Source of the DNA: Candidatus [Bacteroides] periocalifornicus | Lineage (GTDB): Bacteria; Bacteroidota; Bacteroidia; Bacteroidales; CAJPTX01 | Reading direction: 5' to 3' | NCBI GenBank assembly: GCA_001421095.1 | Contig: LIIK01000005.1 | Span: 1 to 64,000 of the forward strand | Length of the DNA stretch: 64,000 nucleotides | The notes under the pieces: generated by a model | What the model was told of the DNA's origin: nothing | The model's input: only the letters and a program-made list of their open reading frames with translations | Database searches by the model: none | Shown: positions 35,697 to 44,231 of the stretch, in pieces | Position numbering within the stretch: position 1 is the stretch's first letter | Layout of the letters: every line of letters starts with the position of its first letter | Translations under genes and position numbers: made by a program

Positions 35697-35727
35697 ACCC
35701 TGCGGCAAACTATATGCCGCAGGGCCT
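35697..35727. terminator. Bidirectional terminator between MORN gene and tRNA-Thr
   Basis: CCCTGCGGCA (35698-35707) and TGCCGCAGGG (35715-35724) form a perfect 10-bp stem with a seven-base loop. On the plus strand it is followed by CCTTTATT. On the minus strand it is followed by TCTTCTTTTT, so it can serve the tRNA transcript too. Confidence 0.75.
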
Positions 35728-35736
35728 TTATTGTAG

Positions 35737-35809
35737 AGCCTCTCATGGGACTCGAACCCACGACCTGCTCATTACGAATGAGCCGCTCTACCAGCTGAGC
35801 TAAAGAGGC
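35737..35809 (-). tRNA. tRNA-Thr (anticodon CGU)
   Basis: The 73-nt gene folds into a full cloverleaf on the minus strand. The acceptor GCCTCTT pairs with GAGAGGC (one G-U). The D arm contains AGCTCAGCTGGTAGAGC, the anticodon stem GCTCA/TGAGC encloses TTCGTAA with anticodon CGT, and the T arm is GTGGG TTCGAGT CCCAT. The discriminator is T and CCA is not encoded. It reads the Thr codon ACG. It lies 63 bp after the end of the beta-helix lipoprotein gene on the same strand. Confidence 0.95.
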
Positions 35810-35872
35810 TGAAATCTGACCGCAAAGGTAGTGCTTTTTCCCGAGTTGGCAAATCCCTTCTTGGCAAATTAT

Positions 35873-37270
35873 TTACGGTTTGGGAGTGAAGACCAATGCG
35901 CCGATGTCAGGATTCCCGTGCTGTAATCTTGGTCGGTTTTGTAGGTCGATCGGATCTTCATTGCCGTATTCCATAAGCCCTTGCCCTCTGGCGGGGCTAT
36001 CTTTTTCTAGCTTGGCATCACCCTTCTCGGGCGCGGTAAGCTTGGGATTGTCGAGTAGTACGTGCAGCCAGGTGGGGTGGGCAGAGAGCGTACTTTGGGG
36101 TATTTTCATGACGCTGTGGGTACAGGTAATTTCTGGTTTGGGGGTTAATTCCTCGGGTATTGGCAGCTCGTTAGCGCGGTCGCCCCATAGTATAGAATTG
36201 GCCACGAGCAGGCTGCATGGGGTGGAATTGCCCTTTACGGGTTCTATGGCTATGAGGGGATCTCGCCGGGTTTGGGGGGGCAGGGAGCTAGCGTACAGCG
36301 TGCAGTGTACAAGCCTCACGTTGGCCGCTCTCATGCGTAGGGCGCACCCGTAGTTCTGTAGCAGTAGGCAGCCGTATAGCGCCAGGAGGGTCTTATTGGC
36401 CACTACGCCATCTCGACTGGTGAACGCAATGGTAGCACCCCGTACCGAGAGGGGAGAGGTTAGAGAGTCTGCCCTGAGAGCCGTAACAGCGCTACGGAGC
36501 TGGAAGTAGCTCAAGGTGTGCGGTCCGCTCCTTGGCTTAAGGTTTATACCCTGCCACTGCCCAGGTTGCCGGCGATAGTAGGTTTCGAGCCGTTCGCCAG
36601 CCAGCACTACGGGTGATAGGGGAGTACCCTCTATTGCTAGGCTTCCATACACATCTATCCCAGCACCCTGCGAAAAGTAGAGCGAAGCACCAGCGCGAAG
36701 GGTTAGGGTTACTCCCTTGGGTACCACCATCCGCCTTTGTACACGGAGTGCCGGGGGGCCTGCGATGGTGAGATCGGTCCTCAGGGTGTCTACCGACAGA
36801 GGAGTAGAAGCCAACCCCTTGCCTAGCAGGGCTACGTAGCGTGAAATCCCTTTGGTGGCTACGGCTATGGAGTCGCTCACTACCTTTATGGTGTCCACCT
36901 TGATACCCGAGGGTTTTAGCCGAATGGCAAGGGTGAGGCTGTCGCCTTGCTCTATTTCTACACCGTGCGCAGCAGTGGTACTTTGCCCATCCACAAGCAT
37001 GGCGAATTGGCTGGCTGCACCGTGTAGCAAGCGTAGCTCGGGTATGCGGACAGTATTGCGCCCCTTGTTGTAGATCCGTAGTAGGCGGGTGGATGAAACC
37101 GCCCCGGCAAAAACGGAGTCGAACCGCACAGTATCGGTAGAGAAGCGCAGCCCCTGTATGTTATCAGTAGGGCTATTGGTACGCTCGCATCCGGCCAAGG
37201 TCACTAGCAAGCCTAGGGCCAGCTGCGCAAGCCATGTGCACGGATAGCGATGCGAATAGGAGCTCTTCAT
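35873..37270 (-). CDS. Right-handed beta-helix lipoprotein
   Basis: A 465-residue predicted lipoprotein (leader ends in lipobox LAGC, Cys28). An N-terminal domain (about 40-150) resembles immunoglobulin-like DUF1573/choice-of-anchor folds: RFDSVFAGAVSSTRLLRIYN and VEIEQGDSLTLAIRLKPSG. It is followed by a right-handed parallel beta-helix-type region (about 175-380, ASLYFSQGAGIDVYGSLAIE) and a C-terminal segment typical of choice-of-anchor Q proteins (RPRLQHGNPDIGALVF). Related Bacteroidetes lipoproteins have no assigned function. It is downstream of the S4 gene on the same strand with a 12-bp gap. Confidence 0.78.
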   Translation of the reverse strand: MKSSYSHRYPCTWLAQLALGLLVTLAGCERTNSPTDNIQGLRFSTDTVRFDSVFAGAVSSTRLLRIYNKGRNTVRIPELRLLHGAASQFAMLVDGQSTTAAHGVEIEQGDSLTLAIRLKPSGIKVDTIKVVSDSIAVATKGISRYVALLGKGLASTPLSVDTLRTDLTIAGPPALRVQRRMVVPKGVTLTLRAGASLYFSQGAGIDVYGSLAIEGTPLSPVVLAGERLETYYRRQPGQWQGINLKPRSGPHTLSYFQLRSAVTALRADSLTSPLSVRGATIAFTSRDGVVANKTLLALYGCLLLQNYGCALRMRAANVRLVHCTLYASSLPPQTRRDPLIAIEPVKGNSTPCSLLVANSILWGDRANELPIPEELTPKPEITCTHSVMKIPQSTLSAHPTWLHVLLDNPKLTAPEKGDAKLEKDSPARGQGLMEYGNEDPIDLQNRPRLQHGNPDIGALVFTPKP

Positions 37271-37282
37271 CGCTTTTGTTCA

Positions 37283-37501
37283 TTAGCTGGCTACGTGTAT
37301 GGCCCAGTTTCGGTAGACCACGAGGTCGCCACCCCGAATTTTGGCCTTCTTTCGGGTCTCTAGCTCGCCGTTTCGGGTTACCATGCCGCGCTCTATAACC
37401 TGTTTGGCTACCGCTCCGCTGGACACCACGGCCAAAACCTTTAGCAGCTTCACCAGTTCGATGTAGGGTTGCCCCGCGAGGACGAATTCTAAGGATTCCA
37501 T
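37283..37501 (-). CDS. YbcJ-like S4 RNA-binding domain protein
   Basis: A 72-residue single S4 domain close to E. coli YbcJ. Matching positions include IELVKLLKVLAVVSSGAVAK, QVIERGMVTRNGELETRKKA and KIRGGDLVVYRNWAIHVAS, where the conserved glycine and ETRK segment are intact. S4 domains bind RNA, and YbcJ is thought to bind ribosomal RNA; no specific partner is known. It starts at an ATG just downstream of a minus-strand -7 box and diverges from dnaE. It is probably co-transcribed with the beta-helix lipoprotein 12 bp downstream, an unexplained pairing. Confidence 0.85.
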   Translation of the reverse strand: MESLEFVLAGQPYIELVKLLKVLAVVSSGAVAKQVIERGMVTRNGELETRKKAKIRGGDLVVYRNWAIHVAS

Positions 37502-37529
37502 AAGCTGTGGATGCTACCTAATCAACAGG

Positions 37530-37537
37530 CAAAGATA
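37530..37537 (-). promoter_or_regulatory. Putative promoter -7 box for the S4/lipoprotein pair
   Basis: On the minus strand TATCTTTG (37537-37530) matches the -7 consensus, 29 bp before the ATG at 37501. No -33 TTTG is evident at the right distance. Confidence 0.45.
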
Positions 37538-37625
37538 GTGAAATATGCGGTTCGCAGGGCATTGGGCGCTGGAAATGCGCATTCAGATTGCCCGCTGGTG
37601 TGGCTTGCAATCGTTCCAAGGCGAA

Positions 37626-37657
37626 TTTGGTAGGCTCATTGCCATTGGCTACCTTTG
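37626..37657 (+). promoter_or_regulatory. dnaE promoter
   Basis: TTTG (37626-37629) is followed after 20 bp by TACCTTTG (37650-37657), a full match. The ATG at 37718 follows 60 bp later. Confidence 0.72.
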
Positions 37658-37717
37658 TAGCCGTCTGCAAGGCGCTTGCATTTTTCTGTATTCGGCTCGT
37701 AATCAATTCCTACAGCT

Positions 37718-40700
37718 ATGCCTAGGTTCGTGCATTTGCACCTTCATACCGAATTCTCAAAGCTCGATGGTGCTTGCCGTATACCAAGGCTCATTAAGCG
37801 GGCCGAGGAGCTCGGGATGCCAGCTTTTGCGGTAACCGACCACGGAGTGATGCACGGAATCTACACGCTCTTTGGGGAGGCCGAAAAGCATAACAAACCG
37901 ATTGCCAAGGAGATTGCAGATCTGGAGCAGCAGCTGCCGGGGGTAGAAGATCCCAACCTGCAGGCAGAGCTTCGGGCAAAGATCGCCGGGCTGCGAACCC
38001 GTATCATTAAGCCAATAGCGGGTTGCGAGGCCTACATGGCTCGAGAATCTTTAGCAGATCGCGCAAAGGAGGAAAAACCCTACCATCTGCTGCTGCTCGC
38101 GAAGAATTTCACAGGTTACCGCAACCTCTGCTACCTGATGACTCAGGGCTTTGCGAAGGGGTTCTACCGGAAGCCACGGATCGATCTCGCGCTACTTCGC
38201 GAGCATCACGAGGGGATCATTGTGGGGTCTGCATGCTTGGCGGGTCCTATTGCTCAGGCCGTTGTGCGTAATGATTTCGATGCGGCGAGGGGATTCATCC
38301 GAACTTTCAAGGAGATCTTCGGGAAGGATTTCTACCTGGAGATCATGCTCCATCCGAAGATAGCACCATCAGATCCTAACACCGCAATACAGCTGCAGCT
38401 TCGGGTGGCTGCCGCTCTCATCCGCCTGTCGATTGAAACGGACACGCCGCTCATTGTGACCAACGATGTCCACTTTCTCAAGAGGGAGGATGCAGAAATT
38501 CACGATCTTCTACTCTGCATCTCCACAAACAGGACGATGTCTGACACCAAGCGGCTTCGGTACACGCACCAAGAGTATTTCAAGAGTGCCGACGAGATGC
38601 TGCAGACGTTCCAGCAGCAGTACCCTGGGGTGGCGAATGAGTACATGGCCATAGCGAAGCTCTCACAGGCGGCCCCCCAAGGCGACGGCAAGCCTGTACC
38701 TAGCATGCTCTCAGAAGATGAGTATCTGGCCATTGTTACCCAAGCTATGGAGACCACTGTCCGTATAGCCGAGGAGGTTGAGGTGTACTCCATAAAGCGC
38801 GACCCAGTGATGCCGAATTTTCCCGTTCCTCCAGAGTTTCCTGATGCGGCAGCCTACCTTCGGCATCTCGTATACCAGGGTGCGCAGGAGCGGTGGGGTA
38901 CACCCCTTGCACCAGAGTATAAGGAAAGGCTTGAGTTTGAGCTGGGTACCATAGAGCGGATGGGATTCCCTGGCTATTTCCTTATTGTGTGGGATTTCAT
39001 ACGGGCGGCGCGCGAGAGAGGGATCTCCGTAGGCCCAGGGCGTGGTTCTGCTGCGGGGTCAGCTGTGGCCTTCTGCCTGAAGATCACGGCGCTCGATCCC
39101 ATTAAGCACCAGCTACTATTTGAGCGATTCTTGAATCCTGACCGTATTTCGTTGCCCGATATCGATGTCGACTTTGAGGATAACCGGCGGGCGGAGGTCA
39201 TTGATTATGTGCGAGATTTCTACGGTGCCGATTGCGTAGCGGGCGTTGCCACATTCAACTGTCTGGGGGTGAAGAGCGCGGTGAACGATGTGATTCGCAC
39301 CCGAGAGATCCCCCCCGATGTTGCCGCTCCAGTGCAAAAGGCACTCAAGCCCCTCAAAGTTACCAGCTTCCAAGAAATACTCAACGTTAAGAAGGACGAC
39401 AAAGACAAAGCAGAGGTGTACGCCTGCCGTGAGCTCTACGAGAAGGCCCACGGATTGCAGCGGCAGCTCTTTGACGATGCCATCAATATCGACGGCATGC
39501 TGAAGTCTATAGGGCAGCATGCGTGCGGATTCATCATTGGCAAGGAGGCTCTCTACAACTATGCCCCGCTCTTCAAGACGAAGGATGGAGGCACTATGGC
39601 GGTGCAGTTTGAGGGATCTTCCATGGAGTCTATCGGGCTGGTGAAGATGGACTTCCTGGGGTTGCAGACCCTCCAGATTATCAAGGTTGCTCAGGATATG
39701 ATACGCCAGACCCACGGGATTGAGGTAGATGTGGACGATCTGGTGAATCACCTGGAGGATCCTGAGCCGAAGATCTATGAGATGTTCGGGCATGGCGACA
39801 CGGTGGCAATATTCCAGTTCGAATCCACGGGGATGCAGAACTACCTACGCCAGCTTAAGCCAGACAAGTTCGACGATCTAGTAGCCATGAACGCCCTATT
39901 CCGTCCAGGGCCATTGGCGCACATCCCCTCCTTCATCAAGCGCAAGCATGGGGAGGAACCCGTGGAGTACGATGTGCCAGAGGTGCGTGAGGTGCTCGAA
40001 CCCACCTATGGCATCACGGTGTACCAAGAGCAGGTGATGCGCCTCTCGCGGGTATTGGCAGACTTTACCGCAGGGCAGGCCGATAATCTCCGCAAGGCGA
40101 TAGGGAAGAAGAAGATTGAGGAGATGAATAAGCTCAAGGAACGCTTCCTCAGCGGGAGCGCAGCCAAAGGGCAGCCTAGCAGTAAGATGCTCGCTATCTG
40201 GGAAGGGTGGGAGAAATTCGCCAGCTACGCCTTCAATAAGTCGCACTCTGTCTGCTACGCCTACCTCGCCTACCAGACCGCCTACCTTAAGGTGCACTAC
40301 CCCAGCGAATTCATGGCGGCCAACCTCCAGGTGTGCCGGAATGAAACCGTGCGGCTTAAAATCTTAACCCGAGAGTGCAAACGACTTGGTATCAAGATCC
40401 TGATACCCGATGTGAACCAGAGCCGCAGCGAGTTCACCGTGATGCCAAATGGCGATATTCGGTACGGACTGAGCGCGCTCAAGGGAATGAACGGCGAGTC
40501 GATGAACGCCCTGGTAGAGGAACGGGAGAAGAACGGTCCATACACCGATATCTTCAACCTTGTGCAGAGGCTTCCCACCAACCAGCTCAACAAGAAGAGC
40601 CTAGAGATCCTGGCGTATAGCGGAGCTCTGGATTCCATAACGCCTGGCGCAAACCGCTCGCTCTACTTCGCAGCCGTGGAGGGGAAGTATGGCGACGATG

Positions 40701-41599
40701 GCACTCCCATCTCCTTCATAGACCAGATCTCACTCTATAGCAAGAGCTACCACAAGTCGCAGGATAAGAGTACCCCTTCGCTCTTTGGGGGCGAGGCAGA
40801 GCAGGCATTACCCCAGGCTTTCCCGTACCCTGAACCTACAGGCCCGGCAGACCAGCTCGCCCTGCTCAACCAAGAGCTTGAGCTCACGGGAATCTACATC
40901 AGTGCCCATCCGCTAGATAGGTACGAGGCCGAGATCAAGTACCTGTGCGACATGCCACTGGCCGACATAAAAGAGAAAATCCCTGCCTACGTGAATCGTA
41001 CCTTTTACGTGGGGGGGCTTGTTCGTGCGGCAGAATTCACCAAGAACCGAAATTCTGGACGCTCCCAGGTGAACCTCACCCTATCAGACTACACCGGGGA
41101 GTACACCTTCCGCCTCTACGAGCATGCCATTAAGAAGTTCGAGGAGTTCCTAGAGGCCGGGCGTATTCTCCGCATACAGGTGAAGATTACTCCCTCTACC
41201 AACCCAAGCTTTGGCCCGAATGTGAATATTGAGCGCATGGAGACCATGGAATCCGTGAGCCAGAAGGGATTCCGAGCGCTGGATATTGTGGTAAACCCCC
41301 ATCTTTTCACAGAGGTAGACCTTGCGAATCTCCTCTCCATCTTCCCTGAAGAGGATCAAGATACCCAGCTCTATTTCCTGATTGAAGATCCTGAGAATGG
41401 CAGGACTACTAAGCTCCGAGGGCGTATTAAAGGGGTGAAAATCACGGCAGAACGGATAAGGATGCTGCATGAGGCCAACCAGATTTGCCAGGTCAACGGC
41501 ATTCGGATTGAACCAAAGCTCCAGCAAAACGTTATGCAAACAGACGAGGCAGTGCCTGAAATGGAGTTTGAGGAGATGGAGCTCGTGGAGAATGATTAG
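37718..41599 (+). CDS. dnaE: DNA polymerase III alpha subunit
   Basis: Replicative polymerase of 1293 residues. An N-terminal PHP domain (about 1-330) keeps probable metal ligands seen in active PHP exonucleases: HLHLHTEFS, AVTDHGVMHG, AGCEAYMARES, YHLLLLAKN and TNDVHFLKREDAEIHDLL. It carries a charged insert of about 35 residues before AGCEAY. The polymerase core has GPGRGSAAGS and the catalytic PDIDVDF at 480-486. The fingers contain ALFRPGPLAHIPSFIKRKHG and GITVYQEQVMRLSRVLADFT. Helix-hairpin-helix (GLSALKGMN) and OB domains follow. The acidic tail (MEFEEMELVEND) ends the protein. The start is the ATG at 37718. Confidence 0.98.
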   Translation: MPRFVHLHLHTEFSKLDGACRIPRLIKRAEELGMPAFAVTDHGVMHGIYTLFGEAEKHNKPIAKEIADLEQQLPGVEDPNLQAELRAKIAGLRTRIIKPIAGCEAYMARESLADRAKEEKPYHLLLLAKNFTGYRNLCYLMTQGFAKGFYRKPRIDLALLREHHEGIIVGSACLAGPIAQAVVRNDFDAARGFIRTFKEIFGKDFYLEIMLHPKIAPSDPNTAIQLQLRVAAALIRLSIETDTPLIVTNDVHFLKREDAEIHDLLLCISTNRTMSDTKRLRYTHQEYFKSADEMLQTFQQQYPGVANEYMAIAKLSQAAPQGDGKPVPSMLSEDEYLAIVTQAMETTVRIAEEVEVYSIKRDPVMPNFPVPPEFPDAAAYLRHLVYQGAQERWGTPLAPEYKERLEFELGTIERMGFPGYFLIVWDFIRAARERGISVGPGRGSAAGSAVAFCLKITALDPIKHQLLFERFLNPDRISLPDIDVDFEDNRRAEVIDYVRDFYGADCVAGVATFNCLGVKSAVNDVIRTREIPPDVAAPVQKALKPLKVTSFQEILNVKKDDKDKAEVYACRELYEKAHGLQRQLFDDAINIDGMLKSIGQHACGFIIGKEALYNYAPLFKTKDGGTMAVQFEGSSMESIGLVKMDFLGLQTLQIIKVAQDMIRQTHGIEVDVDDLVNHLEDPEPKIYEMFGHGDTVAIFQFESTGMQNYLRQLKPDKFDDLVAMNALFRPGPLAHIPSFIKRKHGEEPVEYDVPEVREVLEPTYGITVYQEQVMRLSRVLADFTAGQADNLRKAIGKKKIEEMNKLKERFLSGSAAKGQPSSKMLAIWEGWEKFASYAFNKSHSVCYAYLAYQTAYLKVHYPSEFMAANLQVCRNETVRLKILTRECKRLGIKILIPDVNQSRSEFTVMPNGDIRYGLSALKGMNGESMNALVEEREKNGPYTDIFNLVQRLPTNQLNKKSLEILAYSGALDSITPGANRSLYFAAVEGKYGDDGTPISFIDQISLYSKSYHKSQDKSTPSLFGGEAEQALPQAFPYPEPTGPADQLALLNQELELTGIYISAHPLDRYEAEIKYLCDMPLADIKEKIPAYVNRTFYVGGLVRAAEFTKNRNSGRSQVNLTLSDYTGEYTFRLYEHAIKKFEEFLEAGRILRIQVKITPSTNPSFGPNVNIERMETMESVSQKGFRALDIVVNPHLFTEVDLANLLSIFPEEDQDTQLYFLIEDPENGRTTKLRGRIKGVKITAERIRMLHEANQICQVNGIRIEPKLQQNVMQTDEAVPEMEFEEMELVEND

Positions 41600-41704
41600 C
41601 CCGAGGGTATTCTGCCAAATTAACGGCACAGACAATTTTTCTCGCCTAGGGGCGTTGTTCTTTGCAAAGTAAACTATAGGTTTAACACCAAAAACGATTT
41701 TGCG

Positions 41705-42022
41705 ATGGCAGTAGAAATCACAGATGCGAATTTTGAGCAGTTGGTCATGAAGTCAGACAAGCCCGTACTTGTGGACTTCTGGGCAGAGTGGTGTGGCCCG
41801 TGCCGTATGGTCTCCCCACTGGTAGAAGAGGTGGCGCAAGAGTTTGAGGGGCGCGCCATTGTGGGCAAGGTGAATGTGGATAGCAACCCCACGGTCTCGG
41901 CCAAGTTCGGCATCCGAAACATCCCCACCATCCTCTTTATCAAGGGAGGCGAGGTTAAGGATAAGCAAGTGGGGGCTACCACCAAGAATGTCCTCTCAGA
42001 GAAGCTCTCCAAGCTGCTTTAA
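41705..42022 (+). CDS. trxA: Thioredoxin
   Basis: A cytoplasmic disulfide reductant of 105 residues with the classical active site WCGPC (Cys30 and Cys33) inside VLVDFWAEWCGPCRMVSP, the cis-proline region FGIRNIPTILFIKGGEV and typical alpha/beta ends. It lacks a signal peptide, so it is the cytosolic form. A short gap after dnaE and a strong terminator immediately downstream suggest a single-gene unit, or the last gene after dnaE. Confidence 0.97.
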   Translation: MAVEITDANFEQLVMKSDKPVLVDFWAEWCGPCRMVSPLVEEVAQEFEGRAIVGKVNVDSNPTVSAKFGIRNIPTILFIKGGEVKDKQVGATTKNVLSEKLSKLL

Positions 42023-42066
42023 TCCATAGGATTTGCACCGGTAGCAAGGATCTAAAACAAGACATA

Positions 42067-42118
42067 AGCAGGCGGGTACATTCCCAAAGGATGGGGTGTA
42101 CCCACCTGCTTTTTTTTT
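42067..42118 (+). terminator. trxA rho-independent terminator
   Basis: AGCAGGCGGGTACA (42067-42080) pairs with TGTACCCACCTGCT (42097-42110), one mismatch, followed by a nine-T run ending at 42118. Confidence 0.9.
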
Positions 42119-42324
42119 CGTCACATCCTTGTGGCCTATGTAAAAGAAATCCATATGCAGAAGTCCCGTAGGCGTTCAATCTTTATAGGAGAGCTTTCCC
42201 TTTCTTGCGCAAGGCTAGGTTTTAATCAGTCGATTCAATTTATCGCAGACCGTAGCGATGCAGCGTGCCGAAGCGAGTAAATGATTTTTGCAGAGGTTTC
42301 GATCTCGGTCTTCCCAAGTGGTGC
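42119..42324. other. Gene-free stretch between two terminators
   Basis: It lies between the trxA and DUF3127 terminators. I see no gene, promoter consensus or repeat. Confidence 0.5.
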
Positions 42325-42359
42325 AAAATGGGGTGTCGCCTAAATCGACACCCCATTTT
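42325..42359. terminator. Terminator of the DUF3127 gene (possibly bidirectional)
   Basis: AAAATGGGGTGTCG (42325-42338) and CGACACCCCATTTT (42346-42359) form a perfect 14-bp stem with a seven-base loop. Because the stem ends in A/T runs, either strand has a terminal T-tract. It lies 25 bp downstream of the DUF3127 stop on the minus strand. Confidence 0.8.
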
Positions 42360-42383
42360 TATCATGCTCGTTCTCTGTAGTCT

Positions 42384-42941
42384 CTAGAAGGGCAAATCTT
42401 CCCCAGATCCTGCATCGGGTATGGGAGGTGGATTTTGGACAGTAGGGGCGTTAGCAGGTATTGGGCCTGGTGATGGCTGCATTGGTGGCTGGGGAGCTGG
42501 CTGGGGGTAGCTGGGCTGCGGAGCGTATTGGGGAGGGGGCGTGTAGCCAGGCTGAGGCATCGGTTGCTGCGTGTAGCCTTGCGGTGCGTACCCAGGCTGT
42601 GGATAGCCCTGCGGTGCGTATCCCTGCGGCATTCCTTGGTAGGGCATTCCTCCTGGCATGGCACGCTGGATTTGCCAGGCCCGCACGCGGGTGTACCACT
42701 TCCCGTTGAATTCCCGTGATGACAGATCTATGGACACCACGAGATCCTCGCCCTCTTGGAATTGGTCGATTAGCGATGTGCGCTCCCCCCAGAGTTCTAC
42801 GCAGAGCTTATTCACGTAAGAGCCGCTGCTGGGCAACTCCAGGATGAATTCTCTACGCACCCAGGGGCCATTCTGCGACTCGCCGCTCAAGGCATCCAAC
42901 TTTGCTACCAATTTCCCCTCTACAGTTAGGTTGCTGCTCAT
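42384..42941 (-). CDS. DUF3127 OB-fold protein with SSB-like acidic tip
   Basis: A 185-residue protein. The N-terminal part (about 1-95) matches DUF3127, a Bacteroidetes OB-fold family: VEGKLVAKLDALSGE, NKLCVELWGERTSLI, SREFNGKWYTRVRAWQIQ. A low-complexity tail rich in Pro, Gln, Tyr and Gly repeats (PQGYAPQGYPQPGYAPQGY) runs to about 175, and the last residues are SGEDLPF. This layout mirrors single-stranded DNA-binding protein (OB fold, flexible linker, acidic tip DDIPF). Automated annotation may call it ssb, but the OB domain is DUF3127. The ATG at 42941 is used; a TTG lies five codons upstream. Confidence 0.83.
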   Translation of the reverse strand: MSSNLTVEGKLVAKLDALSGESQNGPWVRREFILELPSSGSYVNKLCVELWGERTSLIDQFQEGEDLVVSIDLSSREFNGKWYTRVRAWQIQRAMPGGMPYQGMPQGYAPQGYPQPGYAPQGYTQQPMPQPGYTPPPQYAPQPSYPQPAPQPPMQPSPGPIPANAPTVQNPPPIPDAGSGEDLPF

Positions 42942-43226
42942 AATGTACCTCCTCAAAATTACCTCGGTTGGGCGTAAGAATCGGTGTTGAAACGTTATCG
43001 CATAGCCCCAGCCCTCAGATGCTTCACATAGCCCTTTACAGCGAGGTAACCACGTACCAATGCGCTGCTAGGCCCACTCCACCCCTCTACTGGCCAATAG
43101 GGTAGCCCTCCCTTGCCCAGCGACGTGGCTTTTTCTTCCCCTTTCCTCGGGTGGCGCTACCAGCAGGCATCGCCCGTTCCACTTTGGGTTGATGTGGGGT
43201 GCGATACCCTCCGTTGTGGGTGTTGT

Positions 43227-43970
43227 CTACTGGCCTCGCAGCCCCTTTTCGTACTCTTCCTTCGTGAGCACCTTCTCTAGCCCAATGCTGAAAACCAGAG
43301 TCGCATTCCCGGGGATACCAGGCCGTCCATTCACACCGTAGGCTAGGTCTGGTGGGATGTAGAGCATACCCTTTCCCCCTTCACGGAATTTCGAAACGCC
43401 TATAGCCCACCCCCTAATCATGTTCTTGAGGTTGGCAAGGATGGGCTGCCCCGTTGCGCTGGAGTCCAGCACCTGCCCATTCACAAGGGTCAGCACGTAG
43501 TTTACGCTAACGTAGCTGCTATCAGTAGGTTGGGCACCAGTACCCTCTACATCTATACGATAGAGAAGCCCCGAGGAATCTCTTACCACCCCTGGGAGTT
43601 TCGCCATAGAGTCGAGGAAACGGTCGCCTATACGCAGCTGTTCCTGAGCCTTAACCTCCTGCTCGAGCGCGAGGAATTTCTCTAGCTCCGTTTGGCAATC
43701 GTTCTCGGTCATGGTCGATTTACCCTCGGCTGCATCGCGTAGCCCCTTGAGGAACTGCTCTGCATCGAGCTTTACGCTCCGATCCTTGACGAAAAAGCCT
43801 GCCGAGGCCCCGAGCGCGTAGTTCAGCCGTGCGAAGTCGTAGTCGGCCAGTGAGGCGGGCGCATTCTGTTCCTCGGAGTCCGTATTCTCCGCTTGCTTCC
43901 CATCGCCGCAAGAGGCGAGGGCGAGCGCCAACCCTAGGGTCAGCATGCCGAATGCTAGTAGGTGCTTCAT
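43227..43970 (-). CDS. FKBP-type peptidyl-prolyl isomerase lipoprotein
   Basis: A 247-residue predicted lipoprotein with lipobox LASC (Cys21). An FkpA/Mip-like helical dimerisation segment (about 45-125) leads into the FKBP domain (about 140-240): VSVNYVLTLVNGQVLDSSAT, GWAIGVSKFREGGKGMLYIP and LAYGVNGRPGIPGNATLVFS. This is the classic fold and appears complete. It would assist protein folding at the envelope, complementing the parvulins at the left of the window. It is probably transcribed alone from the TACCTTCG box upstream. Confidence 0.93.
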   Translation of the reverse strand: MKHLLAFGMLTLGLALALASCGDGKQAENTDSEEQNAPASLADYDFARLNYALGASAGFFVKDRSVKLDAEQFLKGLRDAAEGKSTMTENDCQTELEKFLALEQEVKAQEQLRIGDRFLDSMAKLPGVVRDSSGLLYRIDVEGTGAQPTDSSYVSVNYVLTLVNGQVLDSSATGQPILANLKNMIRGWAIGVSKFREGGKGMLYIPPDLAYGVNGRPGIPGNATLVFSIGLEKVLTKEEYEKGLRGQ

Positions 43971-44016
43971 TTTAACGTTGAGTTATTTACCCTGTTGTGA
44001 TTTCAGTTTAGTGCCG

Positions 44017-44050
44017 CGAAGGTAGCGATTTTTTCGTAAATGGGGGCAAA
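44017..44050 (-). promoter_or_regulatory. Possible FKBP gene promoter
   Basis: On the minus strand TTTG (44050-44047) and TACCTTCG (44024-44017) are separated by 22 bp, both close to the consensus. The ATG at 43970 lies 46 bp downstream. Confidence 0.45.
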
Positions 44051-44180
44051 GCTCCAGAACTCTACTTTTCACCCTTATCACCACGTGAAGATGCTCCCGA
44101 TCTGTTTACGTATTCCATTGTCTAGCAAAGTGATGAACCGCTAATTGGGGTTAGATTTATTGCGTTCTAAAGCCACAGAA

Positions 44181-44209
44181 AATAGGGTGGAGTATTGTGC
44201 CCCACCCTA
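44181..44209 (-). terminator. Terminator of giant cargo gene 1
   Basis: TAGGGTGG and CCACCCTA pair (44183-44190 with 44202-44209). On the minus strand the stem is followed by TTTTCTG, 23 bp past the stop of the giant gene. Confidence 0.6.
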
Positions 44210-44231
44210 ATCTATTGCAGCGCTTGGTTTG

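Noticed and set aside
42384..42941. Canonical single-stranded DNA-binding protein
   Set aside because: The N-terminal domain matches DUF3127, not the SSB OB fold; only the tail and acidic tip resemble SSB.
42954..42961. TAATTTTG on the minus strand as the DUF3127 promoter
   Set aside because: It lies so close to the ATG that the transcript would lose the GAGGAGGT ribosome-binding site.
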